A stretch of 64,000 nt of DNA from positions 124,001-188,000 of the forward strand of contig NZ_MUKP01000003.1 of the NCBI RefSeq assembly GCF_002081715.1. Direction: 5' to 3'. Below, piece by piece: positions 1 through 8,909 of the stretch (the first letter of the stretch is position 1; each line of letters begins with the position of its first letter). The DNA comes from Nocardia donostiensis (lineage in GTDB: Bacteria; Actinomycetota; Actinomycetes; Mycobacteriales; Mycobacteriaceae). The translations under genes were made by a program, and so were the position numbers. The notes under the pieces are model-generated. The model saw nothing but the letters and a program-made list of their open reading frames with translations, was not told the DNA's origin and ran no database searches.

Positions 1-2
1 AC

Positions 3-779
3 TGGTGGCAGACCGAGACCGGATGGCCCATCGTGGCCAACCCGGTCGGGATCGAGCTGCTGGAGATCAAACCCGGGTCGCCGACGCGGCCGCTCCCAGG
101 CTGGGACATCCAGGTCCTCGACACCGACGGTACGCAGGTGCCTGCCGGTACGGACGGGGCGATCGTCGCGAAACTCCCGCTTCCGCCGGGCGCCTTCTCG
201 ACACTGTGGGGGGACGATGAACGGTTCGTGAGTTCGTACATGTCGGCCTTCGAAGGCTGTTACCTCACCGGTGACGGCGGCACGATCGACGAGGACGGGT
301 ATGTGTTCGTCATGGGCCGGACCGACGACGTCATCAATGTCGCCGGGCACCGCCTGTCCACCGGCGGTATGGAGGAAGTGCTGGCCGCGCACCCGGACGT
401 GGCGGAGTGCGCGGTAATCGGCGTCGCCGACCAGCTGAAAGGCCAGATCCCGCGCGGGTTCGTGGTGCTCAAGGCCGGGGTGGACACCGCCGCGGAGGGT
501 TACGAGGACACGCTGCGCGCCGAGCTGGTCCAGATGGTGCGCGACCAGGTCGGCGCGGTCGCCTCGCTCAAGGATGTCGCGATCGTGCCCGCCCTGCCCA
601 AAACCCGCTCCGGGAAAATCCTGCGCAAGACCATGCGCGCCATCGCTGACGGCCTCGACGCGCCGGTGCCCTCCACCATCGACGACGCCTCGGTGCTCGA
701 CGCCCTTCGCCCCGTGCTCCATACACCGACGCCGGTCGACGTGCCGAGTGTTTCCAGCCATCGCAGCCGGGTTCGGTAA
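3..779 (+). CDS. Propionyl-/acetyl-CoA synthetase-like ligase, C-terminal part
   Basis: This is the C-terminal ~258 residues of an AMP-forming acyl-CoA synthetase whose 5' end lies outside the window. The visible frame opens with WWQTETGWPI, the conserved stretch of short-chain (acetate/propionate) CoA synthetases. It then shows the YLTGDGG and GRTDDVINVAGHR segments of the C-terminal hinge, and PKTRSGKILRK, which carries the lysine normally acetylated and needed for adenylation. The wording resembles PrpE propionyl-CoA synthetases more than Acs. The likely reaction is propionate + ATP + CoA to propionyl-CoA, a cytosolic step that would suit the lipid-catabolism genes downstream. It is convergent with the VOC gene. 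A precise substrate cannot be assigned without the N-terminal half. Confidence 0.85.
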   Translation, partial: WWQTETGWPIVANPVGIELLEIKPGSPTRPLPGWDIQVLDTDGTQVPAGTDGAIVAKLPLPPGAFSTLWGDDERFVSSYMSAFEGCYLTGDGGTIDEDGYVFVMGRTDDVINVAGHRLSTGGMEEVLAAHPDVAECAVIGVADQLKGQIPRGFVVLKAGVDTAAEGYEDTLRAELVQMVRDQVGAVASLKDVAIVPALPKTRSGKILRKTMRAIADGLDAPVPSTIDDASVLDALRPVLHTPTPVDVPSVSSHRSRVR

Positions 780-870
780 CCACCGGTGTAGGGGTACATG
801 TCTCGATCGCCCAGACCGATGCAGGTCAGCAATGATACGAGTACTGCGTCCCCGCGCCGACTGCTGGTTC

Positions 871-1323
871 CTATGCTGCGCAGAACTCGTTGCCCTCCGG
901 GTCTTGCATGATCCACCAGTGCCCGGCGGGCCCTTTGTCGATCTCTTGGACGCGGGTTGCGCCCAGCTCTTCCAGCCGGGCCACGAGCCCGTCGAGGTCA
1001 CCGGGTTCGCTGTGCACATCGATATGTAAGCGGTTCTTGCCCGACTTCTCCTCGGGGACGTCCTGGAAGAGCAGACGCCTCCCGCGACCGACGCCGCTGG
1101 TCTGGTCGAACGGGTCGTCGGGGTGGCGGATCGCAGCGTAGCCCCGGAAAGTTTTGCGACCGTGGTGCTCGGCGATTGCGTCCTCTCGAAGCTGGCCGGC
1201 GGCCAGTAGGTGCTCGATGAGAGCGGTGGGATCTTCCACCTCGTATTCCAGAGCCGCGGCCCAGAAATCGGCGAGAGCGGCGGCGTTTCGGCTGTCGATG
1301 ACCAGTTTCCAGTTCAATGCCAT
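871..1323 (-). CDS. VOC/glyoxalase-superfamily protein
   Basis: The product is ~150 residues. The ATG at 1323 is chosen because an AGGA ribosome site sits 7 nt upstream; an open frame continues further upstream without such support. The N-terminus (MALNWKLVIDSRNAAALADFW) and the C-terminus (HWWIMQDPEGNEFCAA) are the two beta-alpha-beta-beta-beta modules typical of actinobacterial glyoxalase-like proteins annotated as VOC family. The DPEGNEFC ending is characteristic. These proteins usually bind a divalent metal, but the individual substrate is unknown. The gene follows the P450 on the same strand with a ~135-nt gap, so co-transcription is possible but unproven. Confidence 0.8.
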   Translation of the reverse strand: MALNWKLVIDSRNAAALADFWAAALEYEVEDPTALIEHLLAAGQLREDAIAEHHGRKTFRGYAAIRHPDDPFDQTSGVGRGRRLLFQDVPEEKSGKNRLHIDVHSEPGDLDGLVARLEELGATRVQEIDKGPAGHWWIMQDPEGNEFCAA

Positions 1324-1458
1324 GCCATTTCCTACCATCGGCAGCTGCCCGGCCGGTGGCCTGTCCTGGTCGGAAGGCTTACGGGCTTTCACCATGGTGT
1401 GCTGTTTGCGGGAGTAGTGATCTGGGCGAGGACGGGCGCGGCCGAGTGTGCCGGCCAG

Positions 1459-2724
1459 CTAAATGTGCAACGGAGGCGATTCGGGGAACTTGACCGGCAA
1501 TGCCGCCAGCGAACGGTTGAACGGACCCGGCCGCCACTGCAGTTGATCGGCCGGGACTGCCAGTTCCATATCGGGGAGGGCGTCGAGCAGTTGGTCGATC
1601 GCGTCCTGGGCGACCAGGTAGGCCAGGTGCCGCGCCGGGCAGGTGTGCGGGCCGGTGCTCCACGCCAGATGGGAGCGGTTGTCGGCGAACTGGCCGGAAT
1701 GGATCTCCGGATCGTTGTTGCAGGCCATGATGCTGATCAGCACTGGTTGGTGTGCGGGTAACCAGACGTTGTCGATGAGGATCGGCTGCCGCGGGTAGGT
1801 CATGCAGTAGTTCGCTATCGGTGGGTCGGTGTACAAGACCTCGTCCAGAGCGTCGCGGGTGGAGAGGCTGCCGTCGAGCACGTTCGCCGCGAACCGGTCG
1901 TCGGTCAACATCAGCAGCAGCGTGTTCGTCACCAGGTTCATCTGCGGTTCGATCCCGGCCCCGTACAGAGTGACCAGCTGATGAACCATTTCCTCGTCGG
2001 ACAGTTCGGTTTCGTGTGCGATCAGCCGCGACGTGATGTCGTCGCCGGGTTCGTCGCGTTTTCGCCGGGTGTGTTCCAGCAGCGCGGTGGACATCAGTTC
2101 GTTGCCCTTGTCGGCGTCGACCCCGGAGAACAGTGCCGCCATACCGCTCGCGACCTTACTGCCGGTATCGGGATCGCAGCCCAGCATGGTGTTCAGTGCC
2201 TCGAAGCCGAGTGGGTATGCGTACTGGGCGAGCAGGTCGGCATGACCGTCGCCGCAAAAGGAGTTGATCAGCGGAATCGCGATCTGCTCGACCACCGCGT
2301 GCATTGCGTGCAGATCGATTCCGTTGATGGCCGCGCTGTTTGCCGTCCGGTAACGTCGGTGCTCCGCCCCGGCAGTGCGTAATGCGTTCGGCCGCCATTC
2401 CAGCATCGGTAGTACGGGGCAATCCGAGGGCACATCCTTTTGCCATATGCGTGGATCGGCGGGGAAATGCTCGGGGTCGTTGAGGATTCGCAGTGCCGTG
2501 CGATATCCGGTCACCAGAGTCGCTGGTATGCCAGGCGCGATCTCCACTGGAGCCATCGAGCCGAACTGTTCCCGCATGTCCCGGTAGAACCGGTGCGGGT
2601 CGGCGGCGAACTCCTCGGTGTAGATGGCGAAACGCGGACCATCGGCGCCGGCCGGGGAAGTATGCGCGACCGGGCAGCCGGGCGGTGACGGCTGCGAAAG
2701 TTCCGGCGACTGAAAGATGGCCAC
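1459..2724 (-). CDS. Cytochrome P450 lacking the ExxR motif
   Basis: A 421-residue cytosolic P450. The heme-binding loop is present around Cys362 (STGPHTCPARHLA). Two otherwise near-universal signatures are altered. The K-helix ExxR motif reads DEVLYTDPP at residues 294-302, so Tyr replaces Arg. The I-helix reads GAGIEPQ at 255-261, without the usual acid-Thr pair used for oxygen activation. Loss of ExxR is known in the actinobacterial CYP157 family, and this protein may be related to it. The gene diverges from the acyl-CoA ligase, and the shared 262-nt intergenic region holds a KstR-type operator. Its substrate is unknown; the context suggests a lipid or sterol. The Cys ligand makes the family call secure. 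Confidence 0.92.
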   Translation of the reverse strand: MAIFQSPELSQPSPPGCPVAHTSPAGADGPRFAIYTEEFAADPHRFYRDMREQFGSMAPVEIAPGIPATLVTGYRTALRILNDPEHFPADPRIWQKDVPSDCPVLPMLEWRPNALRTAGAEHRRYRTANSAAINGIDLHAMHAVVEQIAIPLINSFCGDGHADLLAQYAYPLGFEALNTMLGCDPDTGSKVASGMAALFSGVDADKGNELMSTALLEHTRRKRDEPGDDITSRLIAHETELSDEEMVHQLVTLYGAGIEPQMNLVTNTLLLMLTDDRFAANVLDGSLSTRDALDEVLYTDPPIANYCMTYPRQPILIDNVWLPAHQPVLISIMACNNDPEIHSGQFADNRSHLAWSTGPHTCPARHLAYLVAQDAIDQLLDALPDMELAVPADQLQWRPGPFNRSLAALPVKFPESPPLHI

Positions 2725-2825
2725 AGAACACTCCAGGTGATCGAACAGGCGAGTGATGAATATGTGACGAATGAGACTATCGGCTAACGGTCGGCAATGC
2801 TTGCGAACGATAGATCCAGTACAGG

Positions 2826-2839
2826 TGGAACGTGTTACA
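2826..2839. promoter_or_regulatory. KstR-type operator (TnnAACnnGTTnnA)
   Basis: TGGAACGTGTTACA matches every fixed position of the KstR consensus TnnAACnnGTTnnA published for mycobacterial cholesterol-regulon promoters. It lies between the divergent P450 and FadD8-like genes, 102 nt from the P450 start and 147 nt from the ligase start. KstR itself is not in this window, so control by it is inferred. Confidence 0.7.
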
Positions 2840-2986
2840 GTTTTCTAGGTTTGCGCGCTTCGGCGGGACCGGTCCGGAACGGGGATCGTGAAGGCCAATC
2901 GCATCTCCGGTTCCGGTGTCGAGCCTGGTGGGGCATATTTCAACTTCGCAGGGGCCGTTCGCAAAGCCGGGCCCGAAAGGCAGACG

Positions 2987-4579
2987 ATGAACACTGAACT
3001 GCGTGACGAACAGGCCGATCTGCTCCATCGGGAGCCGCTGCCGGTCGATCTGCTCATCAACTCCCTCGACCGCTACGCCGACCGCACCGCCGTACATATC
3101 GGCGACGAGACGCTGACCTACCGCGACGTACGAGACCAGATCAGCCGTTTCGCGCAGGCGCTGGCCTCGCTCGGTATCGGGGTGGGCAGCACGGCGGCGG
3201 TGTTGTCGGCGAACCGGCCCGAGGTGCTGTTCATTCAGGGTGCGAACAATCTCAGCGGTGTCCGTGCGGTATCGCTGCACCCGATGGGCTCGCTCGACGA
3301 CCACGCCTATGTGCTCACCGACGCCGGGATCGAGACGCTGATCTACGACCCGGCCGGTTACGAGGAGCGCGCCGCGCAGTTGCAAGAAAAAGTGCCCGGG
3401 CTGCGTAACCTGCTGGCATTCGGCCCCACCGCAGCGGGAACAGACTTGATCGAACTCGCGGCGTCGTTCGAACCGGCTCCGCTGCGCTCGCCCGACGTCG
3501 ACCCGGACGACGCCATGAGCGTTGCCTACACCGGCGGCACCACAGGCAAACCCAAAGGTGTGCTGATGAGCTACCGGGGCAGCTCGACGCTGCTGCGCAT
3601 CCAAATGACCGAATGGGAATGGCCCGAAGAGATCCGGTTCCTGGTGTGCACACCGCTCAGCCACGCCGGTGCCGCGTTCTGGAACCCGACCAGCATGCAG
3701 GGCGGGTCCATCACGGTGCTGCCCGGCTTCCACCCGACCAAGGTGCTGGAGGCGATCGAGAAATACAAGATCACCGCCACCATGCTGGTCCCGACCATGC
3801 TCTACGCCCTGCTGGACAGCCCTGACCTAGACAAATACGATCTGTCCAGCCTGAAAACGATCTTCTACGGCGCCTCGGCGATCTCCCCGGCCCGGTTGAA
3901 GGAAGCGATCGAGAAGTTCGGCCCGATCTTCTTCCAGTTCTACGGCCAGGCCGAGAGCCCGATGACGATTTCGGTACTGCGCAAAGGCGACCACGACCTG
4001 AACAAACCCGAACGCCTCGCCAGCTGCGGCCGCCCGGTCCCCTGGTTGAAGGTGGCATTGCTCGACGACAAGGGCAATGAGGTGGAACCCGGTGAGCCGG
4101 GCGAGATCTGCGTACGCGGCCCGCTGGTGATGAAGGGCTACCTCAACAAACCGGAACAGACCAGGGACGCGACCGAATTCGGCTGGCTGCACACCGGCGA
4201 TATCGCCCGCCAGGACGACGAGGGTTTCCTCTACATCGTCGACCGCAAAAAGGACATGATCGTCTCCGGCGGATTCAATGTGTACCCGCGCGAGGTGGAG
4301 GACGTGCTGTCGGCGCATCCGGCGGTGAGCGCCGCCGCGGTGATCGGCGTACCGGACGAGAAATGGGGCGAGGCTGTCAAAGCGGTGGTCGTACTGCGCT
4401 CCGGGCAGGCCGTGGAACCGGCGGAGTTGCAGGCGCTGGTCAAGGAACGCAAGGGCGCGGTATACACCCCGAAATCGGTGGATTTCGCCGACAGCATTCC
4501 GGTGAGCCCGCTCGGCAAGCCGGATAAGAAGGCGTTGCGCGCACAGTACTGGGATGGGACCGGGCGTCAGGTGAACTGA
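2987..4579 (+). CDS. Long-chain acyl-CoA ligase, FadD8-like
   Basis: A 530-residue AMP-forming acyl-CoA synthetase. The ATG at 2987 has a GAAAGG ribosome site 6 nt upstream; the open frame extends 33 codons further without support. The P-loop-like YTGGTTGKPKG lies near residue 181. The central region has TPLSHAGAAF and YGQAE, the hinge HTGDIARQDDEGF and VDRKKDMIVSGGFNVYPRE, and the C-terminal Lys lies in PLGKPDKKALR. The stretches SLHPMGSLDDHAYVL, TEWEWPE and LVPTMLYAL recall mycobacterial FadD8 in particular. It would activate a fatty or sterol-derived acid to its CoA ester in the cytosol. The KstR-type box upstream and the aldolase operon nearby support a role in lipid or sterol side-chain breakdown; the substrate is inferred. 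Confidence 0.9.
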   Translation: MNTELRDEQADLLHREPLPVDLLINSLDRYADRTAVHIGDETLTYRDVRDQISRFAQALASLGIGVGSTAAVLSANRPEVLFIQGANNLSGVRAVSLHPMGSLDDHAYVLTDAGIETLIYDPAGYEERAAQLQEKVPGLRNLLAFGPTAAGTDLIELAASFEPAPLRSPDVDPDDAMSVAYTGGTTGKPKGVLMSYRGSSTLLRIQMTEWEWPEEIRFLVCTPLSHAGAAFWNPTSMQGGSITVLPGFHPTKVLEAIEKYKITATMLVPTMLYALLDSPDLDKYDLSSLKTIFYGASAISPARLKEAIEKFGPIFFQFYGQAESPMTISVLRKGDHDLNKPERLASCGRPVPWLKVALLDDKGNEVEPGEPGEICVRGPLVMKGYLNKPEQTRDATEFGWLHTGDIARQDDEGFLYIVDRKKDMIVSGGFNVYPREVEDVLSAHPAVSAAAVIGVPDEKWGEAVKAVVVLRSGQAVEPAELQALVKERKGAVYTPKSVDFADSIPVSPLGKPDKKALRAQYWDGTGRQVN

Positions 4580-4607
4580 GCGCACGGATCCGCGGCCCCT
4601 ATGGCTT

Positions 4608-4649
4608 GCGTTCCAGCCCTGGCGCTCCTAGCTGCGAGGGCTGGAACGC
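4608..4649. terminator. Bidirectional hairpin between convergent genes
   Basis: Perfect 13-bp inverted repeat (GCGTTCCAGCCCT at 4608-4620, complement at 4637-4649) with a 16-nt loop, between the convergent ligase and TetR genes. There is no T-tract, as is common in actinobacteria. Confidence 0.6.
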
Positions 4650-4772
4650 GGGCCGAGCCGTGAACGGGCTCGTAAGACTCGCCCTACAGCACGTGCGGAG
4701 CAACCCCGCTGGACAGATGTCGGGTTCGGCGGCGCATCGGCCTGGGAAGCGGGACTTCGGGAGGGTGGGAAT

Positions 4773-5450
4773 TCAGCGGTCGGGTGGCCCGGCGAGGATG
4801 GCGGTGACGGTGTCCACCAGTTCCTCCACCACCTCGTCGGACGTGAGCTCGGTGCCGCTGAGGGCGAGGATGTCGTGCAGGCCTTCGGGGTCGCCGAGGG
4901 TATGAAAGGTCAGGCTCATCGCCTGGGTGAGTCGGAATTTGATGGTGCGGGCGGGAGCGTCGGGGTCGATTTTCTCCAGCAGGGCGGTGAACCGGCGGGC
5001 CTGTGGTGCGAAGCCTTCGGTGAGCCGGGCCAGTGCGGGATGGTTGCTGCTCATGATCCCGGCGACGAAGGTGACCCAGGCGGTGCCGCCGGCTGCGGCG
5101 AGTTCGGCCACCGGCCGGACGAACGCTTCGGCGAGCGCGCGCGCATCCGGCCGGGTGGAACGTTCGATGGTGTCGAGCAGCTCGGCGCGGCGGGTATGGA
5201 TGTGGTCGCCTCGCTGGCTGATCAGTGCTTCGACCAGGGCTTCTTTGGAACCGAAGTGGTAGTGCACCGAAGCGACGTTCGCCCCGGCGGCCGCCATGAC
5301 CGCGCGCAACGACACCGCGTCGATACCGCGTTCGGCGAACAGGTGCTCGGCCGCAATGATCAACCGCTGATCGGTTGGCAGAGCGATATCGGGGCGGATC
5401 GCGTCGTCATGTTGCGCCGTCTCCGGTTCGAGCCGACCCCGTCGTGCCAT
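4773..5450 (-). CDS. TetR-family transcriptional regulator
   Basis: A 225-residue TetR-type repressor. The N-terminal helix-turn-helix is clear: RLIIAAEHLFAERGIDAVSL, then AAGANVASVHYHFGSKEALV at about residues 29-72. A helical ligand-binding domain with the actinobacterial TetR C-terminal form follows. It is the last gene of the minus-strand operon, starting 9 nt after the thiolase stop codon, so it is probably co-transcribed with the genes it regulates. The obvious candidate operator is the 16-bp palindrome at 9926-9941 before the first operon gene. The ligand may be an acyl-CoA or sterol-CoA thioester, by analogy with KstR-type repressors, but nothing in the sequence fixes it. Confidence 0.88.
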   Translation of the reverse strand: MARRGRLEPETAQHDDAIRPDIALPTDQRLIIAAEHLFAERGIDAVSLRAVMAAAGANVASVHYHFGSKEALVEALISQRGDHIHTRRAELLDTIERSTRPDARALAEAFVRPVAELAAAGGTAWVTFVAGIMSSNHPALARLTEGFAPQARRFTALLEKIDPDAPARTIKFRLTQAMSLTFHTLGDPEGLHDILALSGTELTSDEVVEELVDTVTAILAGPPDR

Positions 5451-5459
5451 GGCCGAACT

Positions 5460-6662
5460 CTATGCCACCGAGCCCGGCGCGCCGTACAGGGTGACCACGC
5501 ACGCCCCGCCGAGGCCGAGGTTGTGTGCCAAGGCCAGCTGCGCGCCGTCGACCTGCCGCGGCCCGGCTTCACCGCGCAACTGCCAGGTGAGCTCCGCGCA
5601 CTGTGCCAAACCGGTGGCGCCGAGCGGATGGCCTTTGGAGATGAGCCCGCCGGAGGGGTTCACCACCCAGCGTCCGCCGTAGGTGGTTGCGCCGGATTCG
5701 ACCAGCGCGCCCGCCTCACCCGTCGCGCACATACCCAGCGCCTCGTAGGTGATGAGTTCGTTGATGGAGAAACAGTCGTGCAGTTCGATCACGTCGATAT
5801 CGTCGATGCCGACACCGGCCGCGCCGAGCACCTTCTGCGCGGCTGTGCGGGTCATGGGCGCGCCGACCACGTCGATCATCCATTCGGACGCGAACGAGGA
5901 CGCATCGTCGGTGACCAATTCCTGCGCCAGAATCGGCACCGCGCGCTCGGCGAGCCCGTGTTCCCGCACGAACCACTCACCGACCACGACCGCTGCGCCC
6001 GCACCATCGGACATGGGAGAGCACTGCGAGCGGGTCAGCGGGTCGTGCACGGTCCGGTCCGCGAGCACCTGTTCCAGGGTATAGGTGTCCTGGAATTGGG
6101 CGTTGGGGTTGCGGGTGGAGTGTTCGTGGTTCTTCACCGCGACGGCGGCCAGCTGCTCACGGGTGGTGCCGTATCGGCGCATGTGTTCGCCTGCGGCTGC
6201 GCCGAAGAATTGGGCGGTCATCGGCGCTTGACCGAAACCGGCGCTGGCTTTCAGCGCCGCCATATGCCGGTCGACGGTGGTGACAGCGGGCGTGGTGCCG
6301 TTACCTGCCATCGCTTCCTTGGTCATCTGCTCGAAGCCGACGGCGAGCGCTACATCGACCAGCCCGGCCTGCACCCATTCGCGGGCCAGCATGAGCGCGG
6401 TCGACCCGGTCGCACAGTTGTTGTTGACGTTGACGATCGGGATACCGGTGAGCCCGATATCGTAGAGCGCGCGCTGCCCGGCGGTGGACGGCTGAAAGAC
6501 ATAGCCCACAGCGGCACGCTGTACATGCTCGTAGCCGATACCGGCGTCGGCGAGAGCAGCTCCGACGGCTTCGGCGACCATATCCGGGTAGGTCCAGTCC
6601 CGGCTGGCGATCTTCTCGAATTTCGTCATGCCGACGCCTGCGATATAGACGGGCTGGGTCAT
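5460..6662 (-). CDS. SCP-x/lipid-transfer-type thiolase with intact catalytic Cys
   Basis: A 400-residue thiolase-superfamily enzyme; the ATG at 6662 has a GAGGAG site. The nucleophilic Cys83 is present in VNNNCATGS. The other motifs of the SCP-x thiolase group are HDCFSINEL, NPSGGLISKGHPLGATG and HNLGLGGACVV. This group includes mycobacterial Ltp1 and cleaves branched 3-ketoacyl-CoAs with CoA, releasing acetyl- or propionyl-CoA. It is the only one of the three thiolase-fold proteins in this operon that looks able to do thiolysis. It lies 28 nt downstream of the Ltp3-like gene and 9 nt before tetR. Its natural substrate, perhaps a sterol side-chain intermediate, is inferred from context. Confidence 0.9.
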   Translation of the reverse strand: MTQPVYIAGVGMTKFEKIASRDWTYPDMVAEAVGAALADAGIGYEHVQRAAVGYVFQPSTAGQRALYDIGLTGIPIVNVNNNCATGSTALMLAREWVQAGLVDVALAVGFEQMTKEAMAGNGTTPAVTTVDRHMAALKASAGFGQAPMTAQFFGAAAGEHMRRYGTTREQLAAVAVKNHEHSTRNPNAQFQDTYTLEQVLADRTVHDPLTRSQCSPMSDGAGAAVVVGEWFVREHGLAERAVPILAQELVTDDASSFASEWMIDVVGAPMTRTAAQKVLGAAGVGIDDIDVIELHDCFSINELITYEALGMCATGEAGALVESGATTYGGRWVVNPSGGLISKGHPLGATGLAQCAELTWQLRGEAGPRQVDGAQLALAHNLGLGGACVVTLYGAPGSVA

Positions 6663-6690
6663 CGTGATTTCTCCTCGTTCTGGCCCGGTT

Positions 6691-7842
6691 TCAAGCCGGG
6701 CGTTCGCTGCCGACCACCCACAGCGCATGGAATTGGGAGGCGCCGCCCATGGCGTGCCCGATGGCAGTGGACGCATCCGCGACCTGATGTTCGCCCGCGG
6801 TGCCACGCACCTGCATGGCGGCTTCGGCGAAACGCAGCAGCCCGGTGGCGCCGGTCGGGTTCCCGGACAGCACCCCGCCCGAGGGGTTGATCGGCAGGTC
6901 ACCGTCGAAGGCGGTGCGGCCGGAGTCGACCATCCGCCAGCCTTCGTTCTGCTCGGCCAGCCCGATGTTCTCCAACCACATCGGCTCGTACCAGCTGTAG
7001 GGGATATACAGCTCGGCGGTGTCGATATCGCGTGCCGGATCGGTGATACCGGCTTGTCGGTAGGCCTCGGCCGCGCACTGTCGGCCCGCTTCCGGGTTCA
7101 CCTCGTCGCGTCCGGCGAAATGCCCGGTCTCGGTGCGCCAGGACATGCCGTGAATCCAGGCGGGCGGCCGTCCGGTGCGTTCGGCGTCGTTCTCGCCGGT
7201 GATCACCACTGCACAGGAACCATCCGACGACGGGCAGGATTCCAGGTACCGAATCGGATCCCACAGCATCCGCGAATCCCGGACTTCCTCGATGGTGATA
7301 TCCGGACGTTGAATATGCGCATACGGATTCCGGGTGGCGTTGAGCCGATGGTTGACCGCCACCTGCCAGCCGATGTGTTCGGGCGCTCGGGAACGGCGGA
7401 TGTATTCACGAATCACCGGCGCGAAATGCGCCCCCGCACCCGCGCCCAGTTGAGCGCTGAACGGTAGACCGCGGGAGAGCGCCCAGGTGAAATCACCTTC
7501 GGACTCTTTGGAATACGCGACAACGAGCACCCGTCGCGCCAGCCCGGCCTGCACCAGGTGCGCACCATAGATGGCGGCGTGCCCGCCGACGCTGCCACCG
7601 GTGAATACCCGAGTGACGGGCAGCCCACGTGCACCCATCGCATCCGCCAGATACAGCTCGGGGTACATCACCCCGTCGAACAGGTCGGGGGTTTTCGACA
7701 GCACGATCGCGTCGATATCCCCGAATTCCAGTTCGGCGTCTGCCATGGCCTCGTCGACCGCTTCGCGCACCATCGCGCCGATGGTCACCGTGCGTTTGCG
7801 GGCCTGTTTGCTCTGGCCGATACCGACCACCGCAACTCTCAC
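6691..7842 (-). CDS. Thiolase-fold aldolase-like protein, Ltp3-like
   Basis: A 383-residue thiolase-superfamily protein without the thiolase nucleophile: where the true thiolase has NNC the sequence reads VFTGGSVGG, putting Ser at position 84. The HDCFS element is replaced by a tyrosine-rich run, AELYIPYSWYEP. The C-terminal NPSGGVLSGNPTGATG glycine loop is retained but with Asn in place of the catalytic His. These changes fit sterol side-chain aldolases of the Ltp2/Ltp3/Ltp4 type, which use the thiolase fold for retro-aldol cleavage. Order and lengths of this gene, the next and the DUF35 genes recall M. tuberculosis Rv3521-Rv3523 (from memory). Its start overlaps the upstream stop by 4 nt, so translation is probably coupled. 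Confidence 0.85.
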   Translation of the reverse strand: MRVAVVGIGQSKQARKRTVTIGAMVREAVDEAMADAELEFGDIDAIVLSKTPDLFDGVMYPELYLADAMGARGLPVTRVFTGGSVGGHAAIYGAHLVQAGLARRVLVVAYSKESEGDFTWALSRGLPFSAQLGAGAGAHFAPVIREYIRRSRAPEHIGWQVAVNHRLNATRNPYAHIQRPDITIEEVRDSRMLWDPIRYLESCPSSDGSCAVVITGENDAERTGRPPAWIHGMSWRTETGHFAGRDEVNPEAGRQCAAEAYRQAGITDPARDIDTAELYIPYSWYEPMWLENIGLAEQNEGWRMVDSGRTAFDGDLPINPSGGVLSGNPTGATGLLRFAEAAMQVRGTAGEHQVADASTAIGHAMGGASQFHALWVVGSERPA

Positions 7843-8909
7843 CGGTCTCCCTCCAATAGGCAGATCAGGTTCTGCTGTAGCGCCGGTCCGCTGGTCGCGT
7901 GCGCGAGCGTCCGGTCGGCGCGGCCGGTCAGGATGTGCTGCGCCGCTTCGCCGATGCGAATGAGACCGGTGGCGGTGGCGGGGCGTCCGGTGAGCGGGCC
8001 GCCGCCGGGGTTGACTTCGGTGCCCGTCAATTCGAGCGTGTCGACCAGCAGGGGCTCCTGATAGCTGTATTCGGTGTGTAGTTCGGCCACGTCCACGTCG
8101 CGTGCGCTGAAGCCCGCGAGCTCGGCGGCGCGGGCCGCAGCGCGGGCGACGGTGTCGAGCCGGGTGAGATCACGGGCACCCGGATAGTGGGTGTCCATCC
8201 GGTGATCGGCGCCGCGGATCCAGGCCGGGCGTGTAGTCAGCCTGCGCGCCGCATCACCCGCGGCCAGCACTGCGACCGCGGAGGCGTCACCGATCGGGCC
8301 GACATCGTGGGCTCGCAGTGGTGTGGCGATATATGGTGCGGCGAGCAGATCCTGCACCGAAACGTTCCGCGATATCTGCGCCGCCGGGTTGTCGACCGCG
8401 GCGGCCAGGCTGCGGGCGACCACTTCTGCCATCCGCTGTTCGTCCAGCGCACCCGAGTCGATCAGCGCCGCGGCCTGCAGTGCGGCCAGCGCGTCTTGGT
8501 GGGGGCGCAGCGGAGCGAGGTAGTACGGGTCGAGTTGCGCGGACGTCACCGCGTCGAGGTTCTGCACCAGCGATCCGCGACCGACCCCGTAGACGACCGC
8601 GATATCGCCTTCCCCGAGCTGCAGCCATGCCCACGCTTCGTACAAGGCCCACGCCGCGTCCATTTCGACATGTGATTCCGAGATCGGCGGCCAGGCGCCG
8701 ACCGCGTCGAGGGATTCGATGTAGGCGAAGGTGCGGCCCTCGTAGAAATCGTGGCTGCCGGAGGTGAAGAAATCGACCTCGCTGCGGTCGATTCCCGCGT
8801 TGTCGAGCGCTTCGCGCATGACGGGCAGCAGGATTTCGGCCATATCGTGGCGCCGATCGGCGGCAGCACACGGTGATTGGGCAAAAGAAACCAGGGCGAC
8901 GTCACGCAT
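7839..8909 (-). CDS. Thiolase-fold aldolase-like protein, Ltp4-like
   Basis: A 356-residue member of the thiolase superfamily that lacks all usual catalytic residues. The region equivalent to the Cys loop reads ESHVEMDAAWALYEA, the HD-F-S element is AELHTEYSYQEP, and the glycine loop is NPGGGPLTGRPATATG. It is the shorter partner of the Ltp3-like protein, just as Ltp4 (about 354 residues) pairs with Ltp3 in mycobacteria and rhodococci. There the pair is needed for breakdown of C24-branched sterol side chains. It overlaps its neighbours on both sides (4 and 8 nt), which indicates a tightly coupled operon and possible stoichiometric complex with the DUF35 proteins. The exact reaction is inferred. 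Confidence 0.83.
   Translation of the reverse strand: MRDVALVSFAQSPCAAADRRHDMAEILLPVMREALDNAGIDRSEVDFFTSGSHDFYEGRTFAYIESLDAVGAWPPISESHVEMDAAWALYEAWAWLQLGEGDIAVVYGVGRGSLVQNLDAVTSAQLDPYYLAPLRPHQDALAALQAAALIDSGALDEQRMAEVVARSLAAAVDNPAAQISRNVSVQDLLAAPYIATPLRAHDVGPIGDASAVAVLAAGDAARRLTTRPAWIRGADHRMDTHYPGARDLTRLDTVARAAARAAELAGFSARDVDVAELHTEYSYQEPLLVDTLELTGTEVNPGGGPLTGRPATATGLIRIGEAAQHILTGRADRTLAHATSGPALQQNLICLLEGDR

Noticed and set aside
4875-6890. Long plus-strand open frame (~670 codons) opposite the thiolase and TetR genes
   Set aside because: Composition is that of an antisense shadow in GC-rich DNA (Gly/Arg/His-rich, no family motifs). The minus-strand genes have clear motifs and ribosome sites.
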